From the NCBI RefSeq assembly GCF_033705735.1, contig NZ_CP131130.1:499001-563000 (forward strand): DNA of 64,000 bases. Direction: 5' to 3'. The notes below the pieces were generated by a model. The model was given only the letters and a program-made list of their open reading frames with translations, did not search any database and was not told the DNA's origin. Source of the stretch: Shinella zoogloeoides (GTDB taxonomy: Bacteria; Pseudomonadota; Alphaproteobacteria; Rhizobiales; Rhizobiaceae). Every line of letters begins with the position of its first letter. Within the stretch, counting starts at the first letter, position 1. A program made the position numbers and the translations under genes. Positions 1 to 7,842 of this stretch are shown here, piece by piece.

Positions 1-294
1 GAGACGGCCTATTCCGCCGCCAAGGCCGGCATGGTCGGCATGACCCATGCGCTGGCGCTGGAGGCGGGGCCGCAGGGCGTCACCATCAATGCCGTCGCGC
101 CGGGCTGGATCGAGACCGGCGCCTCCACGGAAGAGGAGCGCCGTGCCGCAAGGGCAACGCCGCTTGGCCGGGCGGGACGGCCCGAAGAGGTTGCGGCCGC
201 CGTCGCCTTCCTCGCCTCGCCGAAGGCGAGCTACATCAACGGCGCGGTCCTCGTCGTCGACGGCGGCAATATCCTGCAGGAGGCCAAGAGCTAG
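1..294 (+). CDS. SDR family oxidoreductase, C-terminal part (gene starts before the window)
   Basis: The frame is open from base 1 and ends with TAG at 292-294, leaving 97 residues. It begins inside the short-chain dehydrogenase active site: YSAAKAG is the family's Y-x-x-x-K motif. It continues with NAVAPGWIET and the usual C-terminal pattern PLGRAGRPEEVAAAVAFLAS and INGAVLVVDGG, which closes classical SDR enzymes of about 250 residues. The NAD(P)-binding half and the real start lie outside the window. The substrate cannot be told from this piece. It converges with the MocR-type gene, and the two stop codons share four bases. Confidence 0.9.
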   Translation, partial: ETAYSAAKAGMVGMTHALALEAGPQGVTINAVAPGWIETGASTEEERRAARATPLGRAGRPEEVAAAVAFLASPKASYINGAVLVVDGGNILQEAKS

Positions 295-1688
295 GCTGCG
301 TGTCTCATCGCCCGGGCGAGGACCTCGTAGACCCGCGGGTCCTGCATATGGGCGACGTTGAAGCGCATGAAGCCGGCCGCGCTCTGCGAGATGCTGAAGA
401 CGTTGCCGGGGGCGAGGACCACGCCTTCGGCGACGGCGGCCTGCGCGACGAGCGCTGAATCCAGCCCTTCCGGCAGGCGGCACCAGAGGTTGAAGCCGCC
501 GCGTGGCAGGAGCCAGGGCTCGATGCCGAGCCGCTGCAGCCGCTCCACCGTCTCGCGCCGCACCCGCACCAGCCGGCGGCGCAGTTCCTCCATGTGCTTG
601 CGGTAGCCGCCGCCCGACAGCATGTGGGCGATGATCTCCGCGGAAATCGGGTTGGGCCCGCCGAAATTGGTGGCGATCTGGAGGTCGACCAGCCCCTCGA
701 TCCAGTCCGGCCGCGCCGCGATATAGCCGCAGCGCGCCGAGGCGGAGAGCGTCTTGGAATAGCTGCCGATGCGGATGACGCGGGAAAGCCCGTCGAGCGC
801 GGCAAGCCGGGTCGAGGGCTCCGGCTCGAAATCGGCGACGATCTCGTCCTCCACGATGGCCATGTCGATCGCCCCGGCGGCGTTGAGAAGCCGGTGGGCG
901 ACCTGCGGCGAGAGCGTGGCGCCCGTCGGATTGTGGATGGCGGAATTGGTGATGTAGAGCCGCGGCCGCGCGGCGGCAAGCAGCGCCTCGAAGGCGGCGA
1001 CATCGGGGCCCGAGGTCGAATAGGGCACGCCGACGACACTCACCTGATGGGCCTTCAGCAAAGCCTGGAAATTGAAATAGCAGGGATCGTCGACCAGCAC
1101 GGTGTCGCCCTGCCGCAACAGGAAGCGGCAGATCAGGTCGAGCGCCTGCGTGCCCGTATTGGTCAGCATCAGGTGGTCCGGCCCCGCCGCGATGCCGTCT
1201 TCGGTGAGGCGGCCGAGCAGCAGCCGGCGCAGCGCCGGCGAGCCGCGCGTGCTGCCGTAATAGGCGAGGAAGTCGCTGTCGCTGCGCGCAAGGCTGCGGA
1301 TGGCGCGGCGCAGCGCCGCGTCCGGCATCCAGTCGGAAGGCAGCCAGCCGCAGCCCGGCTTGAGCACGGCCTCGCCCGCATCGAGCGCCTGCCGGGAGAC
1401 CCAGAAGGGATCCACCGCCCGCGCCTTCGGGGTTTCCGCCGAAAGTTTCAGCGGCGGCTGGGCGCTGCTCGCGACATAGAAGCCCGAACCCCGCTGCGCC
1501 CGGATCAGCCCTTCCGCCGCGAGGCGGTCATAGGCCTCGACGACCGTCGAGGGCGAGACGCCCATCGTCGCGGCGAAGCGCCGGATCGAGGGAAGCCGGT
1601 CGCCCGGGGCGAGGGCGCGGCCGGCAATGCGGCCGCGGATCGCCGCCATGACGTCGAGGGTCCGGCTGCCGGCGGAGATTTCGGTCAT
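291..1688 (-). CDS. MocR/GntR-type regulator with aminotransferase-like domain
   Basis: This 465-residue protein has two parts. A GntR winged helix-turn-helix occupies about residues 1-75 (APGDRLPSIRRFAATMGVS, then STVVEAYDRLAAEGLI). A fold-type-I aminotransferase domain follows, with the PLP lysine in RIGSYSKTLSAS. MocR proteins are transcription factors that use PLP or an adduct as effector and often control a divergent neighbour. The ATG at 1688 is preferred over in-frame starts at 1703 and 1721 because GGAGAG lies seven bases upstream of it. It is divergent from a DMT permease, which is a likely target. The ligand is unknown. Confidence 0.88.
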   Translation of the reverse strand: MTEISAGSRTLDVMAAIRGRIAGRALAPGDRLPSIRRFAATMGVSPSTVVEAYDRLAAEGLIRAQRGSGFYVASSAQPPLKLSAETPKARAVDPFWVSRQALDAGEAVLKPGCGWLPSDWMPDAALRRAIRSLARSDSDFLAYYGSTRGSPALRRLLLGRLTEDGIAAGPDHLMLTNTGTQALDLICRFLLRQGDTVLVDDPCYFNFQALLKAHQVSVVGVPYSTSGPDVAAFEALLAAARPRLYITNSAIHNPTGATLSPQVAHRLLNAAGAIDMAIVEDEIVADFEPEPSTRLAALDGLSRVIRIGSYSKTLSASARCGYIAARPDWIEGLVDLQIATNFGGPNPISAEIIAHMLSGGGYRKHMEELRRRLVRVRRETVERLQRLGIEPWLLPRGGFNLWCRLPEGLDSALVAQAAVAEGVVLAPGNVFSISQSAAGFMRFNVAHMQDPRVYEVLARAMRHAA

Positions 1689-1699
1689 TGTATGACTCT

Positions 1700-1731
1700 C
1701 CATACCAATACAGTTTGCCATAATTGTACGG
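1700..1731. promoter_or_regulatory. Candidate MocR operator (imperfect direct repeat)
   Basis: Two 14-base elements, at 1700-1713 and 1718-1731, share 9 of 14 positions (CCATA....TAC.G) with an 18-base periodicity in the gap between the divergent regulator and permease genes. MocR regulators often bind direct repeats in such gaps. The first copy overlaps the leader of the regulator gene, which would fit autorepression. The match is modest and has not been compared with other genomes. Confidence 0.35.
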
Positions 1732-1789
1732 TTTTGTTCCTGCCGCCGCCAGTCCCCCCGATGTATCGAGAGGGCGAATGCGAGGTATC

Positions 1790-2653
1790 ATGAAAACAGC
1801 GACGGACGGTTGGGGCAGCGGGCTGCTCGGGGTCATCATCTTCAGCGGATCGCTGCCGGCGACGCGCATCGCGGTATCCGGCTTTTCGCCGATCTTCCTG
1901 ACATCGGCGCGGGCGGTCATCGCCGCGCTGCTCGGCGGCGCGCTGCTCTTCGTGCTGCGCCAGCCGAAGCCGTCGCGGGACGATCTCTTTTCGCTCGTCA
2001 TCATCGCGCTCGGCGTCGTCGTCGGCTTTCCGCTGCTGACGGCGATTGCGCTGCAATATATCACCTCGGCGCATTCCATCGTCTTCATCGGCCTCCTGCC
2101 GCTCTCCACCGCCGTTTTCGGCGTGCTGCGCGGCGGGGAGCGGCCGAAGCCGCTCTTCTGGCTGTTTTCCATTCTCGGCAGCGCGACGGTGGTGGGCTTC
2201 GCGCTCAATTCCGGCGCGGAGGTCTCGCTTGTCGGCGACCTGCTGATGGTCGCCGCCGTCGTCGTCTGCGGCCTTGGCTATGCGGAGGGTGCGGCGCTGT
2301 CGCGCCGGCTGGGCGGCTGGCAGGTCATCTCCTGGGCGCTGGTGCTGTCGCTGCCGGTGATGGTGGTGATCGGGCTCTTCCGGCTTCCCGAAAGCTGGGC
2401 AGGCATCGCCGGCGATGCCTGGGCGGGGCTCGCCTATGTCTCGGTCTTCAGCATGCTGATCGGCTTCATCTTCTGGTATCGCGGCCTTGCCCTCGGCGGC
2501 ATCGCGGCGGTCGGCCAGTTGCAGCTTCTGCAGCCCTTCTTCGGCCTGCTGCTCGCCGCCGGCCTGCTGCACGAGAAGGTGAGCCCGCTGATGGTCTTCA
2601 CGACGCTCGCCATCGTGCTCTGCGTGGCCGGCGCGCGGAAGTTCGCCCGCTAG
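1790..2653 (+). CDS. EamA/DMT-family permease
   Basis: This 287-residue, very hydrophobic protein has the ten-helix pattern of the drug/metabolite transporter superfamily, with two EamA repeats (about residues 8-135 and 147-285). The second repeat ends with LQLLQPFFGLLLAAGLLHEKV, typical of the family. It probably exports a small metabolite across the inner membrane. The ATG at 1790 has GAGG four bases upstream; an alternative ATG lies at 1778. It is divergent from the MocR-type regulator, a common pairing that suggests control by that protein. The substrate is unknown. Confidence 0.87.
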   Translation: MKTATDGWGSGLLGVIIFSGSLPATRIAVSGFSPIFLTSARAVIAALLGGALLFVLRQPKPSRDDLFSLVIIALGVVVGFPLLTAIALQYITSAHSIVFIGLLPLSTAVFGVLRGGERPKPLFWLFSILGSATVVGFALNSGAEVSLVGDLLMVAAVVVCGLGYAEGAALSRRLGGWQVISWALVLSLPVMVVIGLFRLPESWAGIAGDAWAGLAYVSVFSMLIGFIFWYRGLALGGIAAVGQLQLLQPFFGLLLAAGLLHEKVSPLMVFTTLAIVLCVAGARKFAR

Positions 2654-2662
2654 CATGGTATC

Positions 2663-2694
2663 GCCATCCCCGCGGCCGGAGCCGCGGGGATGGC
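2663..2694. other. Perfect 14-bp hairpin between convergent genes
   Basis: GCCATCCCCGCGGC (2663-2676) and GCCGCGGGGATGGC (2681-2694) pair perfectly around a CGGA loop, nine bases after the permease stop and ten before the end of the convergent surface-protein gene. The position suits a bidirectional transcription stop. Neither strand has a clear T-run after the stem, so intrinsic termination is uncertain. Confidence 0.5.
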
Positions 2695-2704
2695 GTCATC
2701 GGCT

Positions 2705-4879
2705 TCAGCCGCAACGGGCGGCGAAGGTGGCGGGGCCGATCTCCTTGCCGTTCACGATGAAGACCGAGCCGCCGGGCTGGTCGATCGAGCCGCTGAGGCC
2801 GCCGTTCCATGACGCATCGGATTTGCAATCGCGCGGCGTGTTCCTGACGGTGACGCTGCCGGCAAGGTCTTCCGTCGGCCCCATGAAGTAGAGGCCGGCC
2901 GTCCTGGCATTGTCGATCACCACATTCTCGAAGGTGATGTCGGAGACCGGGCCGCCCATGAAGCCCCACTCGTCGCCATAGAGGAACATGCCGTAGGTGC
3001 CGGCATTGGTGATCGTCACGTTCTTCAGGTCGATGCCGGAGACCGGGTTGAAGAAGATGCCGGCATTGGTGGTGCCGTCGATCTTCAGGCCGTCCACACT
3101 GACATTCGTCGTCTGCGCCTCGTCCGGCAGCGTGGAGGCGGTGACGAGCATCAGGCCGTTGATGCCGCCCTTCAGCGACATGTCGGTGATCCGGACATTC
3201 GACGTGCCCTGCAGCACGACGAGGTCCATGTCGCGGTCCTGCTCCGTGTTGTCGATCGTCACCCTGTTCATGGTCACGTCGTCGGCCGCGACGAGGAGGA
3301 TGCCCTCGCGGCGCGAGCGGGTGATCGTCACATTGTCGATCGTGATGTTGCTGGCAAGGTCGGTGATCACCGGCGGCCAGTCGCTGTCGTCGATCGCGCT
3401 GCCGGCGAAGATGCCGTAGGTGACGTTGTCGATCGCCGTGTCGCGGACCGTGAGGTTCTTCGTGCCATGGGCGCTGATCGCGGCAAAGGGCGCGCGGTTC
3501 GGGTCGCCGACGGCAAATTCGCAGGTCGTGTTGTTGGTGCAGATGTAAAGGTCGTGGATGGCGCTGTTCTCGATCACCGCGCCGTCGACGCGCGTCAGGC
3601 GGATGCCGTCCTGCGCGGTTCCCGAAACGTCGACCCGGTCGATGGTGAGGCCGGCCGTGCCGGTGCTGCCGATGCCGGCAAGCCCGCCGGTGACCGAAAG
3701 CGTGGAGAGCATGCTGTTCGAGGCCATCGTCACGACGTCCTGCGCCGGATCGTAGCCGGTCAGCGTCGTCGCCGCCCCGCTATTGGTGAAGACGCCGCCG
3801 CTCCGGCTCGAAGCGCCGCGCAGCGCCAGCGTTCCCCCGCCGCCGAGCAGGGCCTGGCCCTCGCCGAGCATCAGCGAGCCGTTGAGGCCGATATTGCCGT
3901 CCGCCAGCACCAGCGCGCCGGTTCCTGCGCCGGCAAGGAGGGCGTTGATGGCCGCGGCATCGCCGCTCGCGCCGGAAATGTTCAGCACGGTGTCGACGGT
4001 CTGCCCGTTGAAGACGAAGACGGCGTCTTCCAGCGCGCCGCTCGCGGCGACCTCGGTGCGGATGCCCGCATTGCGCCGCACGGCCTGCGTCATGGGGTCG
4101 AACGGATCGACCGCTTCGCCCGCCGGTGCGCCGAACGGAATGCGAAGCCGCGCCATCACGCCGCCGGTCAGCTTGTCCTCGTTGTCGTAGGCGGCGCTTG
4201 CGCCGAAGGCGAGCGTCGAGCCGGAAGGAAGGCCGGCGACATTGGCGATGGTGAGTTCCGCGCGCAGCTTGGCGCCGAACATGTCGCTGACATTGCGGCC
4301 GTCGTACCAGTAGCTTCCGGCGAAGAGCTTCAGCTCGGCGTTTCCGTCCGGCGAGATGCCGGGAACCTTGACGCCGACTTCGGCATCCGCGCCCGTGCGG
4401 CCTTCCTCGCGCCCGGCACGGAACTTCAGCGCGCCGTTGCTGATCACGCCTCGGCCAGCTCCGTCGGCCGCCTTGCTGCCGTGCTGCGGCAGGTAGATGT
4501 TGGCGCGGGTCTCGAAGACGGGGCCGAGCGCCTCGGCGCCGAAGGAGAGCTGGTGGAAATCGTTGCCGTAGCTGGAACTGAGATAGTCGTAATAGCCGTA
4601 GAGGCCGAACGTCCACTGGCCCGGCGTCCCGAAGCGGTAGCCCACGCCGAGCGAGCCCTGCCGGATGCCGCCTTCGACGAAAGCGCCGCTGAGGTCGAGG
4701 AAGAACGCCTGGCCATCGTCGAGGCGGAACGGCAGCATGATGCCGAGATTGCCCGCCGCCTCGCCCCCGAGCCAGCGGCCTTCGAATTCGGTGAAGCCAC
4801 GAATATCGGTGGCATGGGCATGCGCGACCCCCACGGCCACCGCTGCTAGCGGCCCGGCTAACCCTTTAACAATGTTCAT
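2705..4879 (-). CDS. Inverse-autotransporter-like surface protein with beta-helix passenger
   Basis: 724 residues. A signal peptide covers residues 1-23 (ending AHAHA). A beta-barrel segment follows at about 25-250, with the intimin/invasin-type signature GSLGVGYRFG, FGLYGYYDYL, LSFGAEALGP and ANIYLP. About residues 390-675 hold repeated parallel beta-helix rungs such as NITIDNVTITRSRREGILL and GIDLKNVTITNAGTYGMFL. In inverse autotransporters the N-terminal barrel sits in the outer membrane and the C-terminal passenger is displayed outside. A beta-helix passenger is unusual there, since Ig-like domains are the norm. No LysM domain is seen. Two cysteines (IC..NTTC) occur in the passenger. The ATG at 4879 is chosen because GGAG stands six to seven bases upstream; an alternative start at 4891 lacks one. 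The ligand is unknown. Confidence 0.75.
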   Translation of the reverse strand: MNIVKGLAGPLAAVAVGVAHAHATDIRGFTEFEGRWLGGEAAGNLGIMLPFRLDDGQAFFLDLSGAFVEGGIRQGSLGVGYRFGTPGQWTFGLYGYYDYLSSSYGNDFHQLSFGAEALGPVFETRANIYLPQHGSKAADGAGRGVISNGALKFRAGREEGRTGADAEVGVKVPGISPDGNAELKLFAGSYWYDGRNVSDMFGAKLRAELTIANVAGLPSGSTLAFGASAAYDNEDKLTGGVMARLRIPFGAPAGEAVDPFDPMTQAVRRNAGIRTEVAASGALEDAVFVFNGQTVDTVLNISGASGDAAAINALLAGAGTGALVLADGNIGLNGSLMLGEGQALLGGGGTLALRGASSRSGGVFTNSGAATTLTGYDPAQDVVTMASNSMLSTLSVTGGLAGIGSTGTAGLTIDRVDVSGTAQDGIRLTRVDGAVIENSAIHDLYICTNNTTCEFAVGDPNRAPFAAISAHGTKNLTVRDTAIDNVTYGIFAGSAIDDSDWPPVITDLASNITIDNVTITRSRREGILLVAADDVTMNRVTIDNTEQDRDMDLVVLQGTSNVRITDMSLKGGINGLMLVTASTLPDEAQTTNVSVDGLKIDGTTNAGIFFNPVSGIDLKNVTITNAGTYGMFLYGDEWGFMGGPVSDITFENVVIDNARTAGLYFMGPTEDLAGSVTVRNTPRDCKSDASWNGGLSGSIDQPGGSVFIVNGKEIGPATFAARCG

Positions 4880-5063
4880 AAATATCTCCAATTCGACAAT
4901 CCGCAGCGCGGATGCGATCGGCGATATTATTCATGAGTTAAAGAGTCAACTTTTAAAATATCAAGGCCCGGACGGCATTGACCGCCGCACGGTCCGCCGG
5001 TGCCGGAAAGGATTTGGGAGGAGGGGTGCGAAAGGTTGAAAAACCAATCGTTAACCATGTCGC

Positions 5064-5103
5064 AAAAAGGACGACCGCCCTTCCTGCTGGAAAGGGCGGT
5101 CGT
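5064..5103 (-). terminator. Intrinsic terminator of the min operon
   Basis: ACGACCGCCCTT (5071-5082) and AAGGGCGGTCGT (5092-5103) form a perfect 12-bp stem around a nine-base loop. Read on the minus strand the stem is followed by CCTTTTTG. It lies just downstream of the small gene that follows minE, so it should end the minCDE transcript. Confidence 0.8.
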
Positions 5104-5150
5104 TCAAAGGCGACAAAATGGCGCAGTTGCGACATCTGCCCCGCAGGGGC

Positions 5151-5336
5151 TCAGTTCGTCCTTGCGGGCGGCTCTTCGGGCGGGATCATGACGCCCGCCG
5201 CCTGCTCGCAGACTTCCACATGTCGTTCCAGCGCCTGGTTGGAGAGGATGGCGCTGATGGTGGTGATGTCACGTCCCTGGTATTTGGGCATCCGTTGGAC
5301 TGCCTTCAGTCTTTCCAGAAGCGCGAAACGGGTCAT
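5151..5336 (-). CDS. Small conserved-looking protein downstream of minE, function unknown
   Basis: A 61-residue product (begins MTRFALLERLKAVQRMPKYQ) starts at an ATG with AAGGAG seven bases upstream and ends 48 bases before a strong terminator. It has no signal peptide or membrane segment. The first half is basic and helix-prone, and the C-terminus is acidic and proline-rich (IPPEEPPARTN). It follows minE by 139 bases in the same direction with no terminator seen between, so it may share the min transcript. I do not recognise the family. A role in division-site placement would be an inference from position alone. Confidence 0.6.
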   Translation of the reverse strand: MTRFALLERLKAVQRMPKYQGRDITTISAILSNQALERHVEVCEQAAGVMIPPEEPPARTN

Positions 5337-5475
5337 GACATTCTCCTTGAACTTGGATGTTGAAAATGGGGTATCGGCCCCCAATGGAGGCCGGTGGCGA
5401 GGTCGCTGTCCTTCGATGGTGCGGGATCGGTGCCCGGCATCCGCCAGATGCACGGGCGCGAGGGGAGGGCGGCCG

Positions 5476-5739
5476 TCAGGCCGCCTTCTTGGTGGGATCG
5501 AACGGGATCTCGATGTCGACGGCAAGCGTGGAGACCTGCGCGCCGCGTTCCATCTTGATGGAAACCTTCTCGTCGTCGACCTGCATGTGCTTGGAAATCG
5601 CCTTCAGGATTTCGTCGCGCAGCTTGTTGACGAGGTCCGAGTCGCCGGTGGAGGCCCGCTCATGGGCGAGCAGCACCTGCAGGCGCTCGCGCGCTGCGGG
5701 GGCCGACTGGCCGCGGGAGAAGAAACGGAACGGGTTCAT
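5476..5739 (-). CDS. minE: Cell division topological specificity factor MinE
   Basis: 87 residues, the usual MinE length. The N-terminal amphipathic membrane-targeting segment ([10 protein letters not shown]) is followed by the MinD-binding stretch ([11 protein letters not shown]) and the C-terminal dimerisation domain with [13 protein letters not shown] and KVSIKMERG. MinE stimulates MinD ATPase and drives pole-to-pole oscillation, keeping the MinC/MinD inhibitor away from mid-cell. Its start overlaps the minD stop by four bases, indicating translational coupling. Confidence 0.97.
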   Translation of the reverse strand: MNPFRFFSRGQSAPAARERLQVLLAHERASTGDSDLVNKLRDEILKAISKHMQVDDEKVSIKMERGAQVSTLAVDIEIPFDPTKKAA

Positions 5740-6551
5740 GCCGCTTTCCTTCCGAAGATCTTGCCGAGGAAGCTGCGCTTGTCGCCGGGGATGGTGACGG
5801 GCAGGGTTTCGCCCTTGAGGCGGCGGGTCGCTTCGAAATAGGCGAGTGCCGGGGCGCTGCGGCCGTCGGCGAGCGTCACGGGCGCGCCGACGTTCGACGC
5901 GCGCAGCACGTCCATGCTTTCCGGGATGATACCGAGCAGCGGGATGGAGAGGATTTCCAGCACGTCGTCGACCTTCAGCATGTCGCCGCGCTCGGCGCGC
6001 ACGGCGTCGTAGCGGGTCAGCAGCAGGTGCTTCTCGATGCGTTCGCCGTTCTCCGCCTTCAGCGTCTTGGAATCGAGAAGGCCGATGATGCGGTCCGAGT
6101 CGCGCACGGACGAGACTTCCGGATTGGTGACGACGATGGCGACGTCGGCATGGCGCATGGCGAGCGTCGCGCCGCGCTCGATGCCGGCCGGGCTGTCGCA
6201 GATCACCCAGTCGAAGGCGTTCTTGAGGGCCGCGATGACCTTCTCGACGCCTTCGGGCGTCAGGTTGTCCTTGTCGCGGGTCTGCGAGGCCGGCAGCAGG
6301 TAGAGCGATTCCAGGCGCTTGTCGCGGATCAGCGCCTGCGTCAGCTTGGCCTCGCCCTGGATGACGTTGACGAGATCGTAGACGACGCGGCGCTCGGCGC
6401 CCATGACGAGGTCGAGATTGCGCAGGCCGACGTCGAAGTCCACGACGACGACCTTCTCGCCGTTCTGCGCCAGCGCGGCGCCCAATGCGGCCGACGACGT
6501 CGTCTTGCCGACGCCGCCCTTGCCCGATGTGACCACGATTACCTTGCCCAT
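5736..6551 (-). CDS. minD: Septum site-determining ATPase MinD
   Basis: 271 residues with the deviant Walker A motif KGGVGKTT at residues 11-18, the switch [13 protein letters not shown], Walker B-like [11 protein letters not shown], and a C-terminal amphipathic membrane-binding helix ([13 protein letters not shown]). MinD binds the membrane when ATP-loaded, recruits MinC to block FtsZ assembly, and is released by MinE. It is the middle gene of minC-minD-minE: 26 bases separate it from minC and it overlaps minE by four bases. All catalytic features are present. Confidence 0.97.
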   Translation of the reverse strand: MGKVIVVTSGKGGVGKTTSSAALGAALAQNGEKVVVVDFDVGLRNLDLVMGAERRVVYDLVNVIQGEAKLTQALIRDKRLESLYLLPASQTRDKDNLTPEGVEKVIAALKNAFDWVICDSPAGIERGATLAMRHADVAIVVTNPEVSSVRDSDRIIGLLDSKTLKAENGERIEKHLLLTRYDAVRAERGDMLKVDDVLEILSIPLLGIIPESMDVLRASNVGAPVTLADGRSAPALAYFEATRRLKGETLPVTIPGDKRSFLGKIFGRKAA

Positions 6552-6577
6552 ATGTCTCTCCAGTCCATTGGATTTCG

Positions 6578-7321
6578 TCAGCCGAGTGTCGCGGCCTTGA
6601 TTGTTTCGCCTTCCAGCCAGACCTGCCCGGGCTTGCCCCGCAGCTCCGGCTCCATGTCGTCCGCCGTCTTGTAGAACCCGTCGATGGCGATCAGCTCGGC
6701 CTCGAGCTTGCGGCAGAAGATGCGCGCCGAGGCATTGCCGGTGGACCCCGCCAGCGCCCGGCCGCGCAGGGGGCCGTAGACGTGGATGGAGCCGCCCGCG
6801 ACGATCTCCGCCCCGGAGGCCACCGAGCCGATGATGGTGACGTCCCCCTCCGGGAAGAAGATCGACTGGCCCGAGCGCACCGGCCGCGAGACAACCAGCG
6901 ACGGCGTCGTCTGGACGGGCGTCGCGGCGACGGGCGCAACATTCCTGACCGGCTCAGCCGCTTCCACCGGCTCCGCAGAGGCCTTTTCCGGCGCCTCGAT
7001 ATCGGCGGCCGGGCGTCCGTCGGTCATGGCCGGCGGCATGTCGGGGCCGAGCAGCGAGGAGCGCGCGCCCTCGATGCCCATGACGCGCACATTGCGCGCA
7101 TTGAGCTGGTCGACCAGCTCGCGCAGCTCCGCCCGGTCGATATCCAGTCCCTCGACGTCCAGCACCACCGGCCGGCGAAGGAAGAAGCCTGCCGAACGGG
7201 CGGCGAGGTCGTCGAGCCGCCGCAGCCAGTCCGCGAAGGGCAGCTCCGGGGTCAGCGCAAGCGCAAGGAAGGACCGCCCCTTGAGGCGGATCGGCCGGGG
7301 TTGAGTTAACACGTCAGTCAT
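6578..7321 (-). CDS. minC: Septum site-determining protein MinC
   Basis: 247 residues. The N-terminal FtsZ-interacting domain (about 1-100) is joined by an Ala/Glu/Pro-rich linker (about 105-140) to the C-terminal right-handed beta-helix domain (about 145-245, with [23 protein letters not shown] and [11 protein letters not shown]), which dimerises and binds MinD. It inhibits FtsZ ring formation at the poles. The ATG at 7321 ([10 protein letters not shown]) fits the family N-terminus; no strong Shine-Dalgarno site precedes it. A perfect CtrA-type box lies 42-56 bases upstream. Confidence 0.95.
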   Translation of the reverse strand: MTDVLTQPRPIRLKGRSFLALALTPELPFADWLRRLDDLAARSAGFFLRRPVVLDVEGLDIDRAELRELVDQLNARNVRVMGIEGARSSLLGPDMPPAMTDGRPAADIEAPEKASAEPVEAAEPVRNVAPVAATPVQTTPSLVVSRPVRSGQSIFFPEGDVTIIGSVASGAEIVAGGSIHVYGPLRGRALAGSTGNASARIFCRKLEAELIAIDGFYKTADDMEPELRGKPGQVWLEGETIKAATLG

Positions 7322-7842
7322 CTTGGTTAATTTTCGGTAGCTCCGGTGTAGCGGTGAAATGGTTAACAAAAGGTTAATTTGCAGGTCAGGCTGGCGCGAG
7401 GCATGCCTTCCCGGCGGCGCGGGCGGGAATATCGCGGGCGAAGGAAACGTGGAGGTAGACGTGCCATATTCTTCGCGCCCGGTGCGGGTGGAAAAGGGGT
7501 CTGGCAAGGGGTTGGGGGGGGCTGATTCGATCTTCGGGTCGGGCCGTAGCAGGGAGCATGGCTCTTCAGGCGTTCTCGCAGGCGGCCGGGCTGTCATATG
7601 GGAGGAGGGCAACGTCGAATTCCATAGGAAATGGCCATGCAGGTGGAAGCGTGCCGCCCGCCCATGTGGAAACGGGGGAAAACGGCGCGGCCCGTTTCCC
7701 TTCAGGAAGAGCCGCCGGCAGGGGGAATAACCCGCTTCCCGCACGAAAACGCAGCGTTCCCCCTGTTCGCCGAGCCTTGACCTTTCTCCAGCCCGCATCC
7801 TATCTCGTCTCCAGACAGTGGCGGAACACGGGATAAAGCACG
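7322..7842. other. Intergenic region between minC and the AI-2E permease (521 bp)
   Basis: This gap separates the divergent minC and AI-2E-family permease genes and must hold both promoters. Apart from the CtrA-type box near the minC end I see no convincing gene, RNA or hairpin. Open frames here are arginine/glycine-rich without ribosome-binding sites and look non-coding. Confidence 0.6.
7363..7377. promoter_or_regulatory. CtrA-type binding box upstream of minC
   Basis: TTAA (7363-7366), seven bases (CAAAAGG), then TTAA (7374-7377) match the full TTAA-N7-TTAA consensus of the alphaproteobacterial cell-cycle regulator CtrA. The site is 42 bases upstream of the minC start codon, close enough to overlap the promoter. 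CtrA control of min genes has been reported in Sinorhizobium to my recollection. Confidence 0.65.

Noticed and set aside
4920..4960. TTAA...TTAA spacing near the surface-protein promoter as a CtrA site
   Set aside because: Spacing is 11 bases rather than seven.
7359..7730. 123-codon frame upstream of the AI-2E permease
   Set aside because: Gly/Arg-rich composition, no ribosome-binding site and no recognisable pattern; lies across the min promoter region.
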